From positions 40,773 through 104,772 of the forward strand of contig NZ_BONZ01000051.1 of the NCBI RefSeq assembly GCF_016862975.1: DNA of 64,000 bases, in the 5' to 3' direction. Source of the stretch: Rugosimonospora africana. Lineage in GTDB: Bacteria > Actinomycetota > Actinomycetes > Mycobacteriales > Micromonosporaceae. The notes beneath the pieces are model-generated. The model searched no databases. It was not told where the DNA came from and was given only the letters and a program-made list of their open reading frames with translations. Shown in pieces: positions 27,436-37,180 of this stretch. How positions within the stretch are numbered: position 1 is the stretch's first letter; every line of letters starts with the position of its first letter. The position numbers were made by a program, and so were the translations under genes.

Positions 27436-28953
27436 TCAGCCGACCCGGCGCAGCAGGGCGATGAACATCGCGTCGGTACCGTGCCGGTGCGGCCACAGCT
27501 GCACGGTCGGCCCCGTACCCAAGTTGGGCATGCCCTCGGGCAGCATCGGACGCGCGTCCAGCAGCTCGACCGGGTACGGGCAGCGACGGGCCGCCTCGGT
27601 GACCGACACCTGGGTCTCCACGATGTGCGGCGAGCACGTCACGTACCCCACGACCCCGCCCGGCCGGACCGCTCGCACGGCCGCGACGAGCAACTCGCGC
27701 TGCAACCGCGTCAACGGCGGCAGGTCACTCGGGGACCGGCGCCAGCGCGACTCCGGGCGCCGGCGCAGCGCACCGAGCCCGGAACACGGCGCGTCCACCA
27801 GCACCCGGTCGAACCCGGACTCCGGCAGGGCACCGGCGCCCACGTCGCGACCGTCCGCGCACAGCACGTCGACCGGCAGGCCCCTCGTCGCCGCCTCGAC
27901 CAGCGCGGCGCGGTGCGGCGCGACCTCGACTGCGGTCAGCCGGGCGTCGCGCAGCGCCGCCAGCGACCCGAGCAGCGCCGCCTTGCCTCCCGGCCCGGCG
28001 CACAGGTCCAGCCAGCGCCGGTCCTCGCCGGTCACCTCGGCCCCGGCGAGCGCGAGCGCGGCCAGCTGGGAGCCCTCGTCCTGCACGTGCGCCCGGCCGT
28101 CGCGTACCGCGGCCAGCTCGCCCGGCGCGCCGCCGGACAGATACACCGCGTACGGCGAGAACGCGCCCGGGGCACCGCCCACCTCGTCGGCCAGCTCGAC
28201 CGCGTCGGCCAGACCGGGGCGGGCGCACAGGTGCACCGCCGGCGGGTCGTTGTCCTCGGCCAGCAGTGCCTCGGTCTCTCCCAGGTCGCCCCCGAGCGCC
28301 TCGGCGAACGCCCGGACGATCCACTGCGGATGGCTGCGGGTCAGCGCCAGGTTGCCGACCGGATCGGTGTCCGGGTCCGGGGCCAGCTCGGTGAGCCAGG
28401 CATCCAGGGTCCGCTCCCCGACCTGGCGGAGCACCGCGTTGACGAAGCCGGTCGCGCTCGCGCCGGCCACCGCCCGCAACAGGTCGACGCTGGAGGACAC
28501 CGCGGCGTGCGCCGGTACCCGCGTGTAGAGCAGTTGGTACGCGCCCAGCCGCAGGACGTCCCGGGCCGGCGGGTCGATCTTCTCCACCTCCCGGCCGGCG
28601 GCCGAGGCGACGATGGCGTCCAGGGTGCCCATGCCGCGCAGGGTGCCGTAGGTCAGCTCGGTGGCGAACGCCGCGTCCCGGCCGTGTACCCCCAGCTCGC
28701 GCAGGATCTGCGGGAGCACCAGGTTGGCGTACGCGTCGTCCCGGTTCACCGCCATGATCGCCTGGTACGCCGCGTGCCGGGCCGGATCCCCGCCCCGCGC
28801 GATCGCCCGCCGTATCCGGTCCGCGACGGCCTCGCGATCCTCCCGCGGCGGCGCCCCCGACCGGTCGCCCCGGTCCCGTCCGCGCTCCGGCCGCCGGACC
28901 CCGGGGCCGCGCCCGGTCGCCGTACGCCGGCCCGGTGCCGGATCGTTGCTCAC
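27436..28953 (-). CDS. rsmB: 16S rRNA m5C methyltransferase, RsmB/Fmu family
   Basis: 505 aa. An Arg/Pro-rich disordered N terminus (1-45) is followed by a NusB-like RNA-binding domain (about 50-190) with [16 protein letters not shown]. The SAM-dependent catalytic domain has the SAM motif [17 protein letters not shown] and the two catalytic cysteines in DAPCSG and TCSPH. The ATG overlaps the fmt stop as ATGA. The fmt-rsmB-rpe order is the standard actinobacterial one. Confidence 0.95.
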   Translation of the reverse strand: MSNDPAPGRRTATGRGPGVRRPERGRDRGDRSGAPPREDREAVADRIRRAIARGGDPARHAAYQAIMAVNRDDAYANLVLPQILRELGVHGRDAAFATELTYGTLRGMGTLDAIVASAAGREVEKIDPPARDVLRLGAYQLLYTRVPAHAAVSSSVDLLRAVAGASATGFVNAVLRQVGERTLDAWLTELAPDPDTDPVGNLALTRSHPQWIVRAFAEALGGDLGETEALLAEDNDPPAVHLCARPGLADAVELADEVGGAPGAFSPYAVYLSGGAPGELAAVRDGRAHVQDEGSQLAALALAGAEVTGEDRRWLDLCAGPGGKAALLGSLAALRDARLTAVEVAPHRAALVEAATRGLPVDVLCADGRDVGAGALPESGFDRVLVDAPCSGLGALRRRPESRWRRSPSDLPPLTRLQRELLVAAVRAVRPGGVVGYVTCSPHIVETQVSVTEAARRCPYPVELLDARPMLPEGMPNLGTGPTVQLWPHRHGTDAMFIALLRRVG

Positions 28954-29891
28954 GACTGCTCCAACCTCTCGCCCGGCTCGAGGCGCACGCCCCGGACCCA
29001 GTCCACCGCGAGCATGGCCCGCTTGCCGGCCGCCCGGACCTCGCCGAGCGCCACCGGGCCGCTGCCGGTGCCGACCAGTACCCGATGCCGTTGCGCCTCG
29101 ATCTGCCCGGGCGCCAGTGCGACATCCTCCGGTACCGGCACCACCGGCGCCACCGGGCCGAGCTTGATCCGCTCACCCCGGAACGTGCTCCACGCCCCCG
29201 GTGCCGGAGTGCTCGCCCGCACCCGGCGGTCCACCGCGAAGGACGGATCCGCCCAGCGCACCTCGGCGTCCTCGACCGTGAGCTTCGGTGCGATCGACAC
29301 GCCGTCGGGCGGTTGTGGCACCGGCCGCAGCGTGCCCGCCTCGATCCCGTCGAGCACGTCCACGAGCAGCCGGGCGCCCGCCAGCGACAGCCGTTCCAGC
29401 AGGTCACCGGACGTGTCAGTGGGACGGATGGAGTCCGTCAGGGTGCCGAACACCGGGCCGGTGTCCAGGCCGGCCTCCAGCTGGAAGACGCTGGCGCCGG
29501 TCACCTCGTCGCCGTGCAGCACGGCGTGCTGGACGGGTGCCGCCCCGCGCCAGGCCGGCAGCAGCGAGAAGTGCAGGTTCACCCAGCCGTACCGGGGGAT
29601 CTCCAGCGCGGCCGGGGGCACCAGCGCGCCGTACGCGACCACCGGCACACAGTCCGGGGCGATCTGCTCCAGCCGGGCCAGGAACTCCGGCTCCCGGGGC
29701 CGCCGTGGGGTCAGCACCTCGATGCCCCGCTCGTCGGCCCAAGCACCCGCCGGTGAGCGCAGCAGCCGCCGGCCCCGCCCGGCCGGCGCGTCCGGTCGGG
29801 TGAGCACGGCGACCAGCTCGTGCCGGGACTCCGCGATGGCGTCCAGGGCCGGTACCGCGACGTCCGGCGTACCGGCGAAGACCAGCCGCAT
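28950..29891 (-). CDS. fmt: Methionyl-tRNA formyltransferase
   Basis: Formylates initiator Met-tRNA using 10-formyltetrahydrofolate. It is 313 aa. N-terminal catalytic domain: [26 protein letters not shown], and the folate motif [17 protein letters not shown], then [17 protein letters not shown]. The C-terminal OB-like domain begins near residue 205. The start shares one base with the def stop, so deformylase and formyltransferase are coupled. Confidence 0.97.
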   Translation of the reverse strand: MRLVFAGTPDVAVPALDAIAESRHELVAVLTRPDAPAGRGRRLLRSPAGAWADERGIEVLTPRRPREPEFLARLEQIAPDCVPVVAYGALVPPAALEIPRYGWVNLHFSLLPAWRGAAPVQHAVLHGDEVTGASVFQLEAGLDTGPVFGTLTDSIRPTDTSGDLLERLSLAGARLLVDVLDGIEAGTLRPVPQPPDGVSIAPKLTVEDAEVRWADPSFAVDRRVRASTPAPGAWSTFRGERIKLGPVAPVVPVPEDVALAPGQIEAQRHRVLVGTGSGPVALGEVRAAGKRAMLAVDWVRGVRLEPGERLEQS

Positions 29892-30439
29892 CAGCCGGCC
29901 TGGCCGCGGGTGGGCGCGTGCGGGCTGACCTTGACCGTCATTCCGGCCTCGTACCAGTCGGTGGCCCGGATCGCCTTCATGGCCTCCTTGCGCGCCTTCT
30001 TGTCCAGGCGGTCGATGAACAGCACGCCGTCCAGATGGTCGGTCTCGTGCTGGACACAGCGCGACATCATGCCGCTGCCGACGATCTGGATCGGGTCGCC
30101 GTACTCGTTGAAGCCCTTGACGATCACGTTCATCCGCCGCTTGGTGTCCTGGTATACCCCAGGGATGGACAGGCAGCCCTCCTGGCCGTCCTGCTCCTCC
30201 TCGTCGGGGAACTCCAGCACCGGGTTGACCAGGTGACCGACCACCTCGTCGACATCGAACGCGAACACCCGCAGGCCGACGCCGAGCTGGGGCGCGGCGA
30301 GACCGGCGCCTCCCTCGTCGAGCATGGTGTCGGTGAGGTCGGCGACCAGCTTGCGCAGCTCCTTGTCGAAGTCGACGACCGGGTCGGCCGGGCTGCGCAG
30401 CACGGGATCACCGAACAGACGGATCGGCGTGACGGTCAC
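29891..30439 (-). CDS. def: Peptide deformylase
   Basis: Removes the N-formyl group from new proteins. It is 182 aa. All three motifs are present: [10 protein letters not shown] (44-53), EGCLS (87-91, metal Cys89) and HETDH (131-135, metal His131 and His135, catalytic Glu132). GTG 30439 gives the usual N terminus [13 protein letters not shown]; the frame opens 17 codons earlier without support. Confidence 0.97.
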   Translation of the reverse strand: MTVTPIRLFGDPVLRSPADPVVDFDKELRKLVADLTDTMLDEGGAGLAAPQLGVGLRVFAFDVDEVVGHLVNPVLEFPDEEEQDGQEGCLSIPGVYQDTKRRMNVIVKGFNEYGDPIQIVGSGMMSRCVQHETDHLDGVLFIDRLDKKARKEAMKAIRATDWYEAGMTVKVSPHAPTRGQAG

Positions 30440-30529
30440 AGAGCCTACTTTCCTGAAGGGTCGATCGTGGCGGTCGGCCGCCCGCGACACCGGCCGGCCG
30501 TCGGCTTGCCGCAGGGCAACTGCTCCAGT

Positions 30530-31174
30530 CTACGGAGTGCGCGCGGATCCCCTGTGTCGCCGGCCACGCCCCGGTCGGTCGGCGGCCTCCAACCCGACCA
30601 GCAGCTCGCGCAGCAGCCCGGCGAGCTGCTCCTGCTGACGCGGGTCCAGCGCCCCGAGGAGCCGGCGCTCGTTGTCCAGGTGCGCCGCCGCCAGCTCGTC
30701 CACCAGGCGTACGCCGTCCAGGGTGAGAGCGACCAGCAGGGCGCGCCGGTCGGCCGGATCGGCGACGCGCTCGACGAGTCCGGCGTCTTCGAGCTGGCGC
30801 AGCCGGTGGGTCATGGTCGCCGAGCTGCGCATCAGGCCCTGGTACAGGGCGGTCGGCGAGAGCCGGTACGGCGCCCCGGCCCGGCGCAGGCAGGCCAGAA
30901 CGTCCCAGTGTGCCCGGGTCAGCCCGTGCCTCTGGAAGAACTCGTCCAGTTCACGGTCGAGGTGCGCGACGGCCCGCCCGAGGCGCCCGACCACAGCGAA
31001 CGGGCTCGTGTCCAGCTCCGGCCACGCCTGCGCCCACTGCGCCCGGGCACGGTCCACGTGATCCTCGGACGCCGGCGGCTCGCCGAGCGGTTCGCCGGGA
31101 TCTTCGCTCGCCGGCTGTTCACCCACGGCGGAACTGTCTTGATATCGAGACATCTCGGAGGCAGGCTCGACCAT
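30530..31174 (-). CDS. MarR-family transcriptional regulator
   Basis: Up to 214 aa. The winged helix lies at about 75-165: AHWDVLACLRRAGAPYRLSPTALYQGLMRSSATMTHRLRQLEDAGLVERV, then the wing DPADRRALLVALT. An acidic 45-residue N-terminal extension precedes it. The start is uncertain: ATG 31174, ATG 31153 and GTG 31126 all lack a good ribosome site. It is divergent from a truncated haemoglobin gene, with a palindrome near its start, suggesting it represses itself and perhaps the globin. Confidence 0.88.
   Translation of the reverse strand: MVEPASEMSRYQDSSAVGEQPASEDPGEPLGEPPASEDHVDRARAQWAQAWPELDTSPFAVVGRLGRAVAHLDRELDEFFQRHGLTRAHWDVLACLRRAGAPYRLSPTALYQGLMRSSATMTHRLRQLEDAGLVERVADPADRRALLVALTLDGVRLVDELAAAHLDNERRLLGALDPRQQEQLAGLLRELLVGLEAADRPGRGRRHRGSARTP
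31137..31150. promoter_or_regulatory. Probable MarR operator
   Basis: TCTTGATATCGAGA, a 14-bp palindrome with one mismatched pair, of the type bound by MarR dimers. It overlaps the first codons of the longest regulator frame, which suggests either a later true start or repression by blocking the transcript start. It is 57 bases from the globin ATG. Confidence 0.55.
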
Positions 31175-31206
31175 GACGACACGCTAGACCGAACAAAGGG
31201 GCTCTC

Positions 31207-31692
31207 ATGACCGATCCGTCCGCGGCCGCCACCGCGCCGCAGCCGGAAGCACAGCCGGAACCGACGATCTTCCAGCACCTCGGCGGGGCGCCCGCGCTGG
31301 TCAAGCTCGCCGAGGCCCAGTACCGGCGGTGCCTGACCGACCCGGTGCTGACCCAGGTGTTCGGCACCGAGCCCCGCCCCGGACACGTCGAGCACCTCGC
31401 GACCTGGCTCGGCGAGGTCTTCGGCGGCCCGGACGACTACACCCAGCAGCTGGGCGGGCACGGCGCGCTGCTGCGCCACCACGCCAACCTGGGCCTGACC
31501 GAGCCGCAGCGGCAGCGCTTCGTCGAGGCGTTCCTGGCCGCCGCCGACGAGGCCGGGCTGCCCGGCGACGAGCGGTTCCGCCGCCGGTTCGCCGAGTACC
31601 TGGAGTGGGGCAGCCAGATCGCGGTCGAGGTCTCCCAGCCCGGTGCGGACACCAGCACGGACCAGCCCGTACCGCAGTGGGGCTGGAGCTGA
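31207..31692 (+). CDS. Group II truncated haemoglobin
   Basis: 161 aa 2-on-2 globin. After a Pro-rich 20-residue tail come IFQHLGGAPALVKLAEAQY, the CD region VFGTEPRPGHVEHLATWLGEVFGGP, proximal His92 in LLRHHANLGL and Trp134 in the G helix (YLEWGSQIA). Family members handle oxygen, nitric oxide or peroxide. ATG 31207 has AAAGGGG six bases upstream. Divergent from the MarR gene by 32 bases. Confidence 0.93.
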   Translation: MTDPSAAATAPQPEAQPEPTIFQHLGGAPALVKLAEAQYRRCLTDPVLTQVFGTEPRPGHVEHLATWLGEVFGGPDDYTQQLGGHGALLRHHANLGLTEPQRQRFVEAFLAAADEAGLPGDERFRRRFAEYLEWGSQIAVEVSQPGADTSTDQPVPQWGWS

Positions 31693-31712
31693 GGCGCTGG
31701 AGCTGAGCGCGG

Positions 31713-34043
31713 TCAGAGCAACTGCAGCGGGTCGACCTGCAGGCGTACCGGGTCCGGTGCCTTGCGGGCGCTGCGTACCCCGGCCGCCTCGCGCAGCGCC
31801 GCGGCCAGCGCGGTCCCGCCCGACCGGGTGGTACGCAGCAGCATCCGCTCCTGGCCGTCGCCGGCCGGTACCGGGCCGAGCGGCTCCACCCCGTCCGGCA
31901 GGTGCGCCGCCGAGAGCAGATCGGCGACCGCCTCCGTCGTACCGGTGAGCGAAGCCATCCGTACCGTCGGCGGGAAGCCCAGCTCCCGCCGCTCGGCCAG
32001 CTCCCGGGCGGCCAGCCACCCCGGATCGAACCGGATCAACGCCTGTACCGGCGCCAACCCGCCGTCCGCGACCACCACGACCCGGCCGCCGGCCGCGCCC
32101 GGCCGGGCCAGCGCGGCAGCGGCCAGCCACCGGCGCAGCGCCTCCTCCCCGGCCCGCAGGTCGGCCCGGGTCAGCAGCGCCCAGGTGTCCAGCAGCAACA
32201 CCGCGCCGTACCCGGGTCCGGCCGGCACCGGTTCCGCCCCCGGCGTGGACACCGCGAGCCCCGGCTCGTCCGGGACGCCGGCCAGCACCCCGTCCCGCCC
32301 CGACGTCCAGACCGGCACGTCGGGAAACGCCCGGCCCAATTCCTCGGCGGTCCGGCGGGCGCCGACGACCGCGGCGCGCAGCCGCCGCCCGCCGCACACC
32401 GGGCAGGCATACCCGGCGGCGGCCCGACCGCACCAGCGGCACACCGCGGTACTGGCCGACCCGGTCAGCGACAGCGGCCCCTGGCAGTGCGGGCAGCGCG
32501 CCGGGGTACGGCAGTTCGCGCAGGCGACCGCCGGCAGGTAGCCGCGCCGGGGCACCTGCACCAGCACCGGCGCCCCGGCCGCGAGCGCATCCCTGGCCGC
32601 CCGCCAGGCCAGCGTGGGCAGCCGCGCGGCGGCCTGATCCCGGGGATCGTCGCTGGTCGCGTGGACCGACGGGGCGTACCTGCGCAGCGTGTCACGGGCC
32701 GCCTCGATGGGCTTGGCCCAGCCGGTCTCCAGCAGTTGCTGCGCCTCGGCGCTGCGCGCGTACCCGCCCAGCAGCACCGCCGCCCCACCCAACTGCGCCC
32801 TGGTCAGCAGCACCTCGCGAGCGTGCGGGTAAGGGGCCCGGGGCTCGGAGTACGAGTCGTCGCCGTCGTCCCAGATCGCCACGAGCCCCAGGTCGGCGAC
32901 CGGCGCGAAGACCACCGCCCGGGTACCGATGACCGCCCGGACCCGGCCGCGCCGGGCGGCGAGGAACCGCCGGTACCGCTCGGCCGGCCCGACGGCAGCG
33001 GACAGCGCGACGTGCCGGTCCGGACCCAGGCACGAGGCCAGCGCGGCGTCCAGCCGGTCCAGGTCCCGGGCGTCCGCCACGGCGACGACCGCGCCCCGTC
33101 CGCTGTGCACCGTGGCGGCCACCGCCTCGGCGATCCGGGCCGGCCAGTCCTCGCCGGGCAGCGCGGTCCACACGGCACGCGGCGCGCGGCCGTCGGCCAG
33201 CGCGCTCACGAAGCCCGGCCCGGTCGGGTAGTTCCGCCACCGCCGCGGGTCGAACCCACCGCCGGCCACCCCGTCGCCGCCGACACCCGCGCCAGCGCTG
33301 CCACCCGCGTCGCTGCCACCCGCCTGGCCGCCGGCACCAGCGTCGCTGCTAGCCGCCTCGCCACCGGCACCAGCGCCACCGCCAGCCGCCTCGCCGCCGG
33401 CACCCGCGCCAGCGCTGCTACCCGTCTGGCCGTCGGCCGGCTCCGGCGTGCGGTCGTCCTGCTGGCCGGGCGTTCCTTCGCCCGCGGCGGAGTCCTCCGG
33501 GCCCGCCGAGCCGCCATCAGGGCCGCCATCCGAGCCGCCGCCGCCAGCAGGGCCACCGCCATCCGAGCCGCCAGCAGGGCCACCGCTGTCAGGGCCACCA
33601 TCGGGGCCGCCGCCCGGAGCCGCGGACGTCGCGCCACCGGTCGCCGCCGGAACGGCCGGGCTCGCCGCCTCGGCGCGCGCGTGACGCGGCGGAACGGCCA
33701 GCCGCAGCACGTCAGACAGGGTGCCGGCGTACCGGTCGGCGATGGCCCGGGCCAGCCGGGCGACCTCCGGGGCGAGTACCGGCTCGGGTGAGACCACCCG
33801 ATCCAGGTAGGTCAGCCGCCCCCCGTGCTCCGACCGGGCGACCCGTTCCAGCAGGTACCCGTCGACCAACTGACCAGCGAACCGGACCCGTACCCGCACG
33901 CCGGGCCGGGCGTCGGCGTCCAGGTGCGCTGGGACCAGGTAGTCGAACGGGCGATCCAGGTGCGCGAGCCCGACGTCCACGCTGATCCGCGCGACCGGCA
34001 GCTGCGCGGCCGGCTCCCGCTCGGCCCTCTTCGGGGCGGGCAT
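31713..34043 (-). CDS. priA: Primosomal protein N' (PriA), helicase motifs degenerate
   Basis: Replication-restart protein, 776 aa. The N-terminal DNA-binding domain is at about 15-115. Residues about 130-263 are a Gly/Ala/Ser/Asp low-complexity insert made of short repeats. The helicase core follows, but Walker A is replaced by a sequence near ALPGEDWPARI and the DEEH box by WDDGDDS, so ATP-driven unwinding is unlikely. The eight zinc cysteines (CANC, CPHC, CRWC, CPVC) are intact. Mycobacterial PriA homologues are similarly degenerate. The insert explains the extra length over about 650 aa. Confidence 0.92.
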   Translation of the reverse strand: MPAPKRAEREPAAQLPVARISVDVGLAHLDRPFDYLVPAHLDADARPGVRVRVRFAGQLVDGYLLERVARSEHGGRLTYLDRVVSPEPVLAPEVARLARAIADRYAGTLSDVLRLAVPPRHARAEAASPAVPAATGGATSAAPGGGPDGGPDSGGPAGGSDGGGPAGGGGSDGGPDGGSAGPEDSAAGEGTPGQQDDRTPEPADGQTGSSAGAGAGGEAAGGGAGAGGEAASSDAGAGGQAGGSDAGGSAGAGVGGDGVAGGGFDPRRWRNYPTGPGFVSALADGRAPRAVWTALPGEDWPARIAEAVAATVHSGRGAVVAVADARDLDRLDAALASCLGPDRHVALSAAVGPAERYRRFLAARRGRVRAVIGTRAVVFAPVADLGLVAIWDDGDDSYSEPRAPYPHAREVLLTRAQLGGAAVLLGGYARSAEAQQLLETGWAKPIEAARDTLRRYAPSVHATSDDPRDQAAARLPTLAWRAARDALAAGAPVLVQVPRRGYLPAVACANCRTPARCPHCQGPLSLTGSASTAVCRWCGRAAAGYACPVCGGRRLRAAVVGARRTAEELGRAFPDVPVWTSGRDGVLAGVPDEPGLAVSTPGAEPVPAGPGYGAVLLLDTWALLTRADLRAGEEALRRWLAAAALARPGAAGGRVVVVADGGLAPVQALIRFDPGWLAARELAERRELGFPPTVRMASLTGTTEAVADLLSAAHLPDGVEPLGPVPAGDGQERMLLRTTRSGGTALAAALREAAGVRSARKAPDPVRLQVDPLQLL
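33255..33656. repeat. Low-complexity repeat tract inside priA
   Basis: Degenerate GC-rich short repeats (GCCACCGCCAGCAG-like and GCCATCCGAGCCGCC-like units) encoding the Gly/Ser/Asp-rich insert. They keep the reading frame. Copy number is likely to vary between strains. Confidence 0.7.
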
Positions 34044-34157
34044 TCGGAAGTTCTACCAGACCGCACACGCCACCCGGCCGCTTGCCGGCCGTGGCGGCCC
34101 GGACAGCGATCCCGATCACGTCGGTTCGGGCCGGTGATTCCGGCCGTATCAACGCGA

Positions 34158-34192
34158 ACCGCGCCGCCCCGGGCAAGCCGGGGCGGCGCGGT
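34158..34192 (-). terminator. metK terminator
   Basis: Perfect 15-bp stem (ACCGCGCCGCCCCGG and its complement) with a five-base loop, 21 bases past the metK stop, without a T-run. The strongest hairpin in the window. It ends the metK transcript before priA. Confidence 0.85.
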
Positions 34193-34212
34193 CTGGATCG
34201 CTGAGGACGGGA

Positions 34213-35406
34213 TCAGTCCGACGCGGCGGCCTTGAGGTCGGCCACCCGGTCGGTGCGCTCCCAGGTCAGGTCCGGCAGCTCGCGGCCGAAGTGGCCGTAT
34301 GCCGCGGTCTGCTGGTAGATCGGCCGGAGCAGGTCGAGGTCGCGGATGATGGCCGCCGGACGCAGGTCGAAGACCTCGGAGATGGCCCGCTCGATGCGCG
34401 CCACCGGCACCGTCTCGGTGCCGAAGCACTCCACGAACAGGCTGACCGGCTTCGCCTTGCCGATCGCGTACGCGACCTGGGCCTCGCACCGCTCGGCCAG
34501 GCCGGCCGCGACCACGTTCTTGGCGACCCAGCGCATCGCGTAGGCCGCCGAACGGTCGACCTTGGACGGGTCCTTGCCGGAGAAGGCACCGCCACCGTGG
34601 CGGGCGTATCCGCCGTAGGTGTCTACGATGATCTTCCGACCGGTGAGCCCGGCGTCGCCCATCGGGCCACCGATCTCGAACCGGCCGGTCGGGTTGACCA
34701 GCAGCCGGTAGCCCTCGGTGTCCAGGCCGAGCCCGTCGATCTCGGGAGCGATCACGTGCTCGCGCACGTCGGGGGTCAGCAGGGACTCCAGCGAGATGTC
34801 CGGCGCGTGCTGGCTGGACACGACGACCGTGTTGAGCCGTACCGGCTTGAGCCCGTCGTATTCCACGGTGACCTGGGTCTTGCCGTCCGGCCGCAGGTAC
34901 GGAATCGTGCCGTCCTTGCGGACCGCCGACAGCCGGCGGGCCAGCCGGTGCGCCAGAGCGATCGGCAGCGGCATCAGCTCGGGCGTCTCGGAGCACGCGA
35001 AGCCGAACATCATTCCCTGGTCGCCGGCGCCCTGCGCGTCCAGCGAGTCGCCGTCACCGGCAGTGCGCGCCTCCAGCGCCCGGTCCACACCCTGGGCGAT
35101 GTCCGGGGACTGCGCGCCGATCGCGATGTTGACGCCGCAGGAGGCTCCGTCGAAACCTTTCTTCGACGAGTCGTAGCCGATCCGCAGAATGGTCTCGCGC
35201 ACGATTTGCGGAATGTCCGCGTATGCCTGCGTGGTGACCTCACCCGCCACGTGCACCTGACCCGTCGTGATCAGCGTTTCCACGGCGACGCGACTGTGCG
35301 GATCGGTGGTGAGCAGGGCATCCAGTACGCCGTCGCTGATCTGGTCGGCGATCTTGTCTGGGTGTCCTTCTGTCACCGACTCAGACGTGAAAAGACGACG
35401 TGCCAC
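34213..35406 (-). CDS. metK: S-adenosylmethionine synthase
   Basis: Makes SAM from methionine and ATP. It is 397 aa. Conserved: [53 protein letters not shown] and the C-terminal [15 protein letters not shown]. The start is GTG 35406 ([10 protein letters not shown]) with GGAGGGG eleven bases upstream. The 99-base leader shows no riboswitch that I can recognise. It sits between coaBC and priA as in mycobacteria. Confidence 0.97.
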   Translation of the reverse strand: MARRLFTSESVTEGHPDKIADQISDGVLDALLTTDPHSRVAVETLITTGQVHVAGEVTTQAYADIPQIVRETILRIGYDSSKKGFDGASCGVNIAIGAQSPDIAQGVDRALEARTAGDGDSLDAQGAGDQGMMFGFACSETPELMPLPIALAHRLARRLSAVRKDGTIPYLRPDGKTQVTVEYDGLKPVRLNTVVVSSQHAPDISLESLLTPDVREHVIAPEIDGLGLDTEGYRLLVNPTGRFEIGGPMGDAGLTGRKIIVDTYGGYARHGGGAFSGKDPSKVDRSAAYAMRWVAKNVVAAGLAERCEAQVAYAIGKAKPVSLFVECFGTETVPVARIERAISEVFDLRPAAIIRDLDLLRPIYQQTAAYGHFGRELPDLTWERTDRVADLKAAASD

Positions 35407-35505
35407 AGTGCCCCTCCAAGGGTCGGGAACAGTGTCTAGCGAAGATCTCCGGTAATGAGTTTCAAGGAGTCTACAGTCCAGCGGCCTGCGTTTGGCTTGA
35501 GCCCG

Positions 35506-36741
35506 CTAGACCGGTGGAAAAGACTTCGAACCAGGAGATAAGCGGTCGGTTACGACATCCCAGACCGCATCGGCGAGTTCAGCTTTCGGCCGGCTCGACA
35601 GCTCGGTCACCGAACCGTCCGCGCCGATCACGGTGGCCGCGTTGTCGTCGGTGCCGAACGCCCGGTCCGGCCCGACCTCGTTGACCACGATGAGGTCCGC
35701 GCGCTTGCGGGTCAGCTTGTCCCGGGCGTGCGCGAGCGCGTCATGCGTCTCCGCGGCGAACGCCACGAGCACCTGGCCGGGCCGCTTCGCCGCGCCGAGC
35801 TCGGCGGCGATGTCCACAGTGGTCACCAGCTCCAGCATGGGAGCCGACCCGTCGGCGGGCTTCTTGATCTTCCCGGACTGGTAGGTGGCCGGACGGAAAT
35901 CGGCCGGAGCCGCGGCCATGATGATCGCGTCGGCGTCGGCCGCGGCCTCCACCGTCGCCTTGCGCAACTCCTCCGCCGTACCGACCCGGATCACGTCCAC
36001 GCCGGCCGGATCGCCCAGCGTGACGTTCGCGGCGATCAGCGTGACCCGGGCGCCGCGTGCCGCCGCGGTGCGGGCGAACGCGTACCCCTGCTTCCCGGAC
36101 GACCGGTTGCCCAGGTACCGCACCGGGTCCAGTGGCTCCCGGGTGCCGCCCGCGGTGACCACCACGTGCCGGCCCTCCAGGTCCCGGGCCGGTACCGCGC
36201 CCCGGGCCAGCGCTAGGCGCGCCACCGCGAAGATCTCGGCCGGGTCGGGCAGCCGGCCCTTGCCGGTGTCCCGCCCAGTGAGGCGGCCGGTCGCCGGTTC
36301 GATCACCAGCGCGCCCCGCCGCCGGAGGGTGGCCACGTTATCGACGGTGGCCGGGTGCTCCCACATCTCGGTGTGCATCGCCGGCGCGAAGACCACCGGA
36401 GCGCGGGTGGTCAACAGCGTGTTGGTCAGCAGATCGTCCGCGATGCCGTGGGCCACGCGGGCGAGCAGGTCGGCGGTCGCCGGCGCGACCACCACCAGGT
36501 CGGCTGCCCGGCCGAGCGACACGTGCGGGACCTGCTCGGCATCGGACCAGACGTCGTCGGCGACCGGCTGGCCGGACAGCGCTTCCCAGGTCGGCGCGCC
36601 GACGAAGCGCAACGCGGCCGCGGTGGGGATCACCCGGACCCGGTGACCGGACTCGGTGAACAGCCGCAGCAGCTCGCAGGCTTTGTACGCGGCGATCCCG
36701 CCGCCCACCCCGAGAATCACAAGGGGATCCTGCTGCGACAC
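35506..36741 (-). CDS. coaBC: Bifunctional phosphopantothenoylcysteine decarboxylase / phosphopantothenate--cysteine ligase
   Basis: Two steps of coenzyme A synthesis in one 411 aa protein. The N-terminal flavin-dependent CoaC part has ILGVGGGIAAYKACELLR, catalytic His in PHVSLGRAAD and the cofactor loop PAMHTEMWEHPA. The CoaB part begins near HVVVTAGGTREPLDPVRYLGNRSSGKQGYA with NRSSG and KIKK. GTG 36741 has GAGGGGG six bases upstream; the frame continues upstream through a tandem repeat, which I reject. Confidence 0.95.
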   Translation of the reverse strand: MSQQDPLVILGVGGGIAAYKACELLRLFTESGHRVRVIPTAAALRFVGAPTWEALSGQPVADDVWSDAEQVPHVSLGRAADLVVVAPATADLLARVAHGIADDLLTNTLLTTRAPVVFAPAMHTEMWEHPATVDNVATLRRRGALVIEPATGRLTGRDTGKGRLPDPAEIFAVARLALARGAVPARDLEGRHVVVTAGGTREPLDPVRYLGNRSSGKQGYAFARTAAARGARVTLIAANVTLGDPAGVDVIRVGTAEELRKATVEAAADADAIIMAAAPADFRPATYQSGKIKKPADGSAPMLELVTTVDIAAELGAAKRPGQVLVAFAAETHDALAHARDKLTRKRADLIVVNEVGPDRAFGTDDNAATVIGADGSVTELSSRPKAELADAVWDVVTDRLSPGSKSFPPV

Positions 36742-36766
36742 GGCAACCCCCTCACTGACGCCCATA

Positions 36767-36851
36767 GCCACCCAGAGCGGCCGACCGCCCAGAGCGGCTA
36801 GCCACCCGCGGCGGCTGGCCACCCAGCGCGTCTGGCCACCCAGGGCGGCCA
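36767..36851. repeat. 17-bp tandem repeat, five units
   Basis: Units start at 36767, 36784, 36801, 36818 and 36835 with strict 17-bp spacing; the common core is GCCACCCAGxGCGGC. They lie between the rpoZ terminator and the coaBC start, where a coaBC promoter or leader would be. Confidence 0.75.
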
Positions 36852-36860
36852 GGACCACAC

Positions 36861-36886
36861 CGGACCCGGGCTCGCGCCCGGGTCCG
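36861..36886 (-). terminator. rpoZ terminator
   Basis: Perfect 11-bp stem CGGACCCGGGC / GCCCGGGTCCG with a TCGC loop, 30 bases after the rpoZ stop. It closes the mihF-gmk-rpoZ transcript. Confidence 0.8.
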
Positions 36887-36915
36887 TCGAACGACGGCGT
36901 TCGCCGCCGTCCGGG

Positions 36916-37173
36916 TCAGCCTTCGATGGGCTCCGCGACCAGCAGGGCGGAGTTGATCTCGCGCATCGCAATCGACAGCGGCTTCTCCTGCGGCGTGGTC
37001 TCCACCAGCGGGCCGACGTACTCCAGCAGGCCCTCGCCGAGCTGGCTGTAGTAGGCATTGATCTGGCGGGCACGCTTGGCCGCGAAGATAACCAGCGCGT
37101 ACTTGGACGAGGTCTTCTCGAGCAGCTCGTCGATCGGCGGGTTGGTGATGCCTTCGGGATTCGCGACGGTCAC
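36916..37173 (-). CDS. rpoZ: RNA polymerase omega subunit
   Basis: 85 aa assembly subunit of RNA polymerase. Seen: [34 protein letters not shown], the conserved core that embraces beta-prime. GTG 37173. It follows gmk by seven bases, the usual gmk-rpoZ pair. Confidence 0.96.
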   Translation of the reverse strand: MTVANPEGITNPPIDELLEKTSSKYALVIFAAKRARQINAYYSQLGEGLLEYVGPLVETTPQEKPLSIAMREINSALLVAEPIEG

Positions 37174-37180
37174 AGCAGTC

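Noticed and set aside
35407..35505. SAM riboswitch before metK
   Set aside because: The 99-base leader has no recognisable SAM-I, SAM-II or SAM-IV core.
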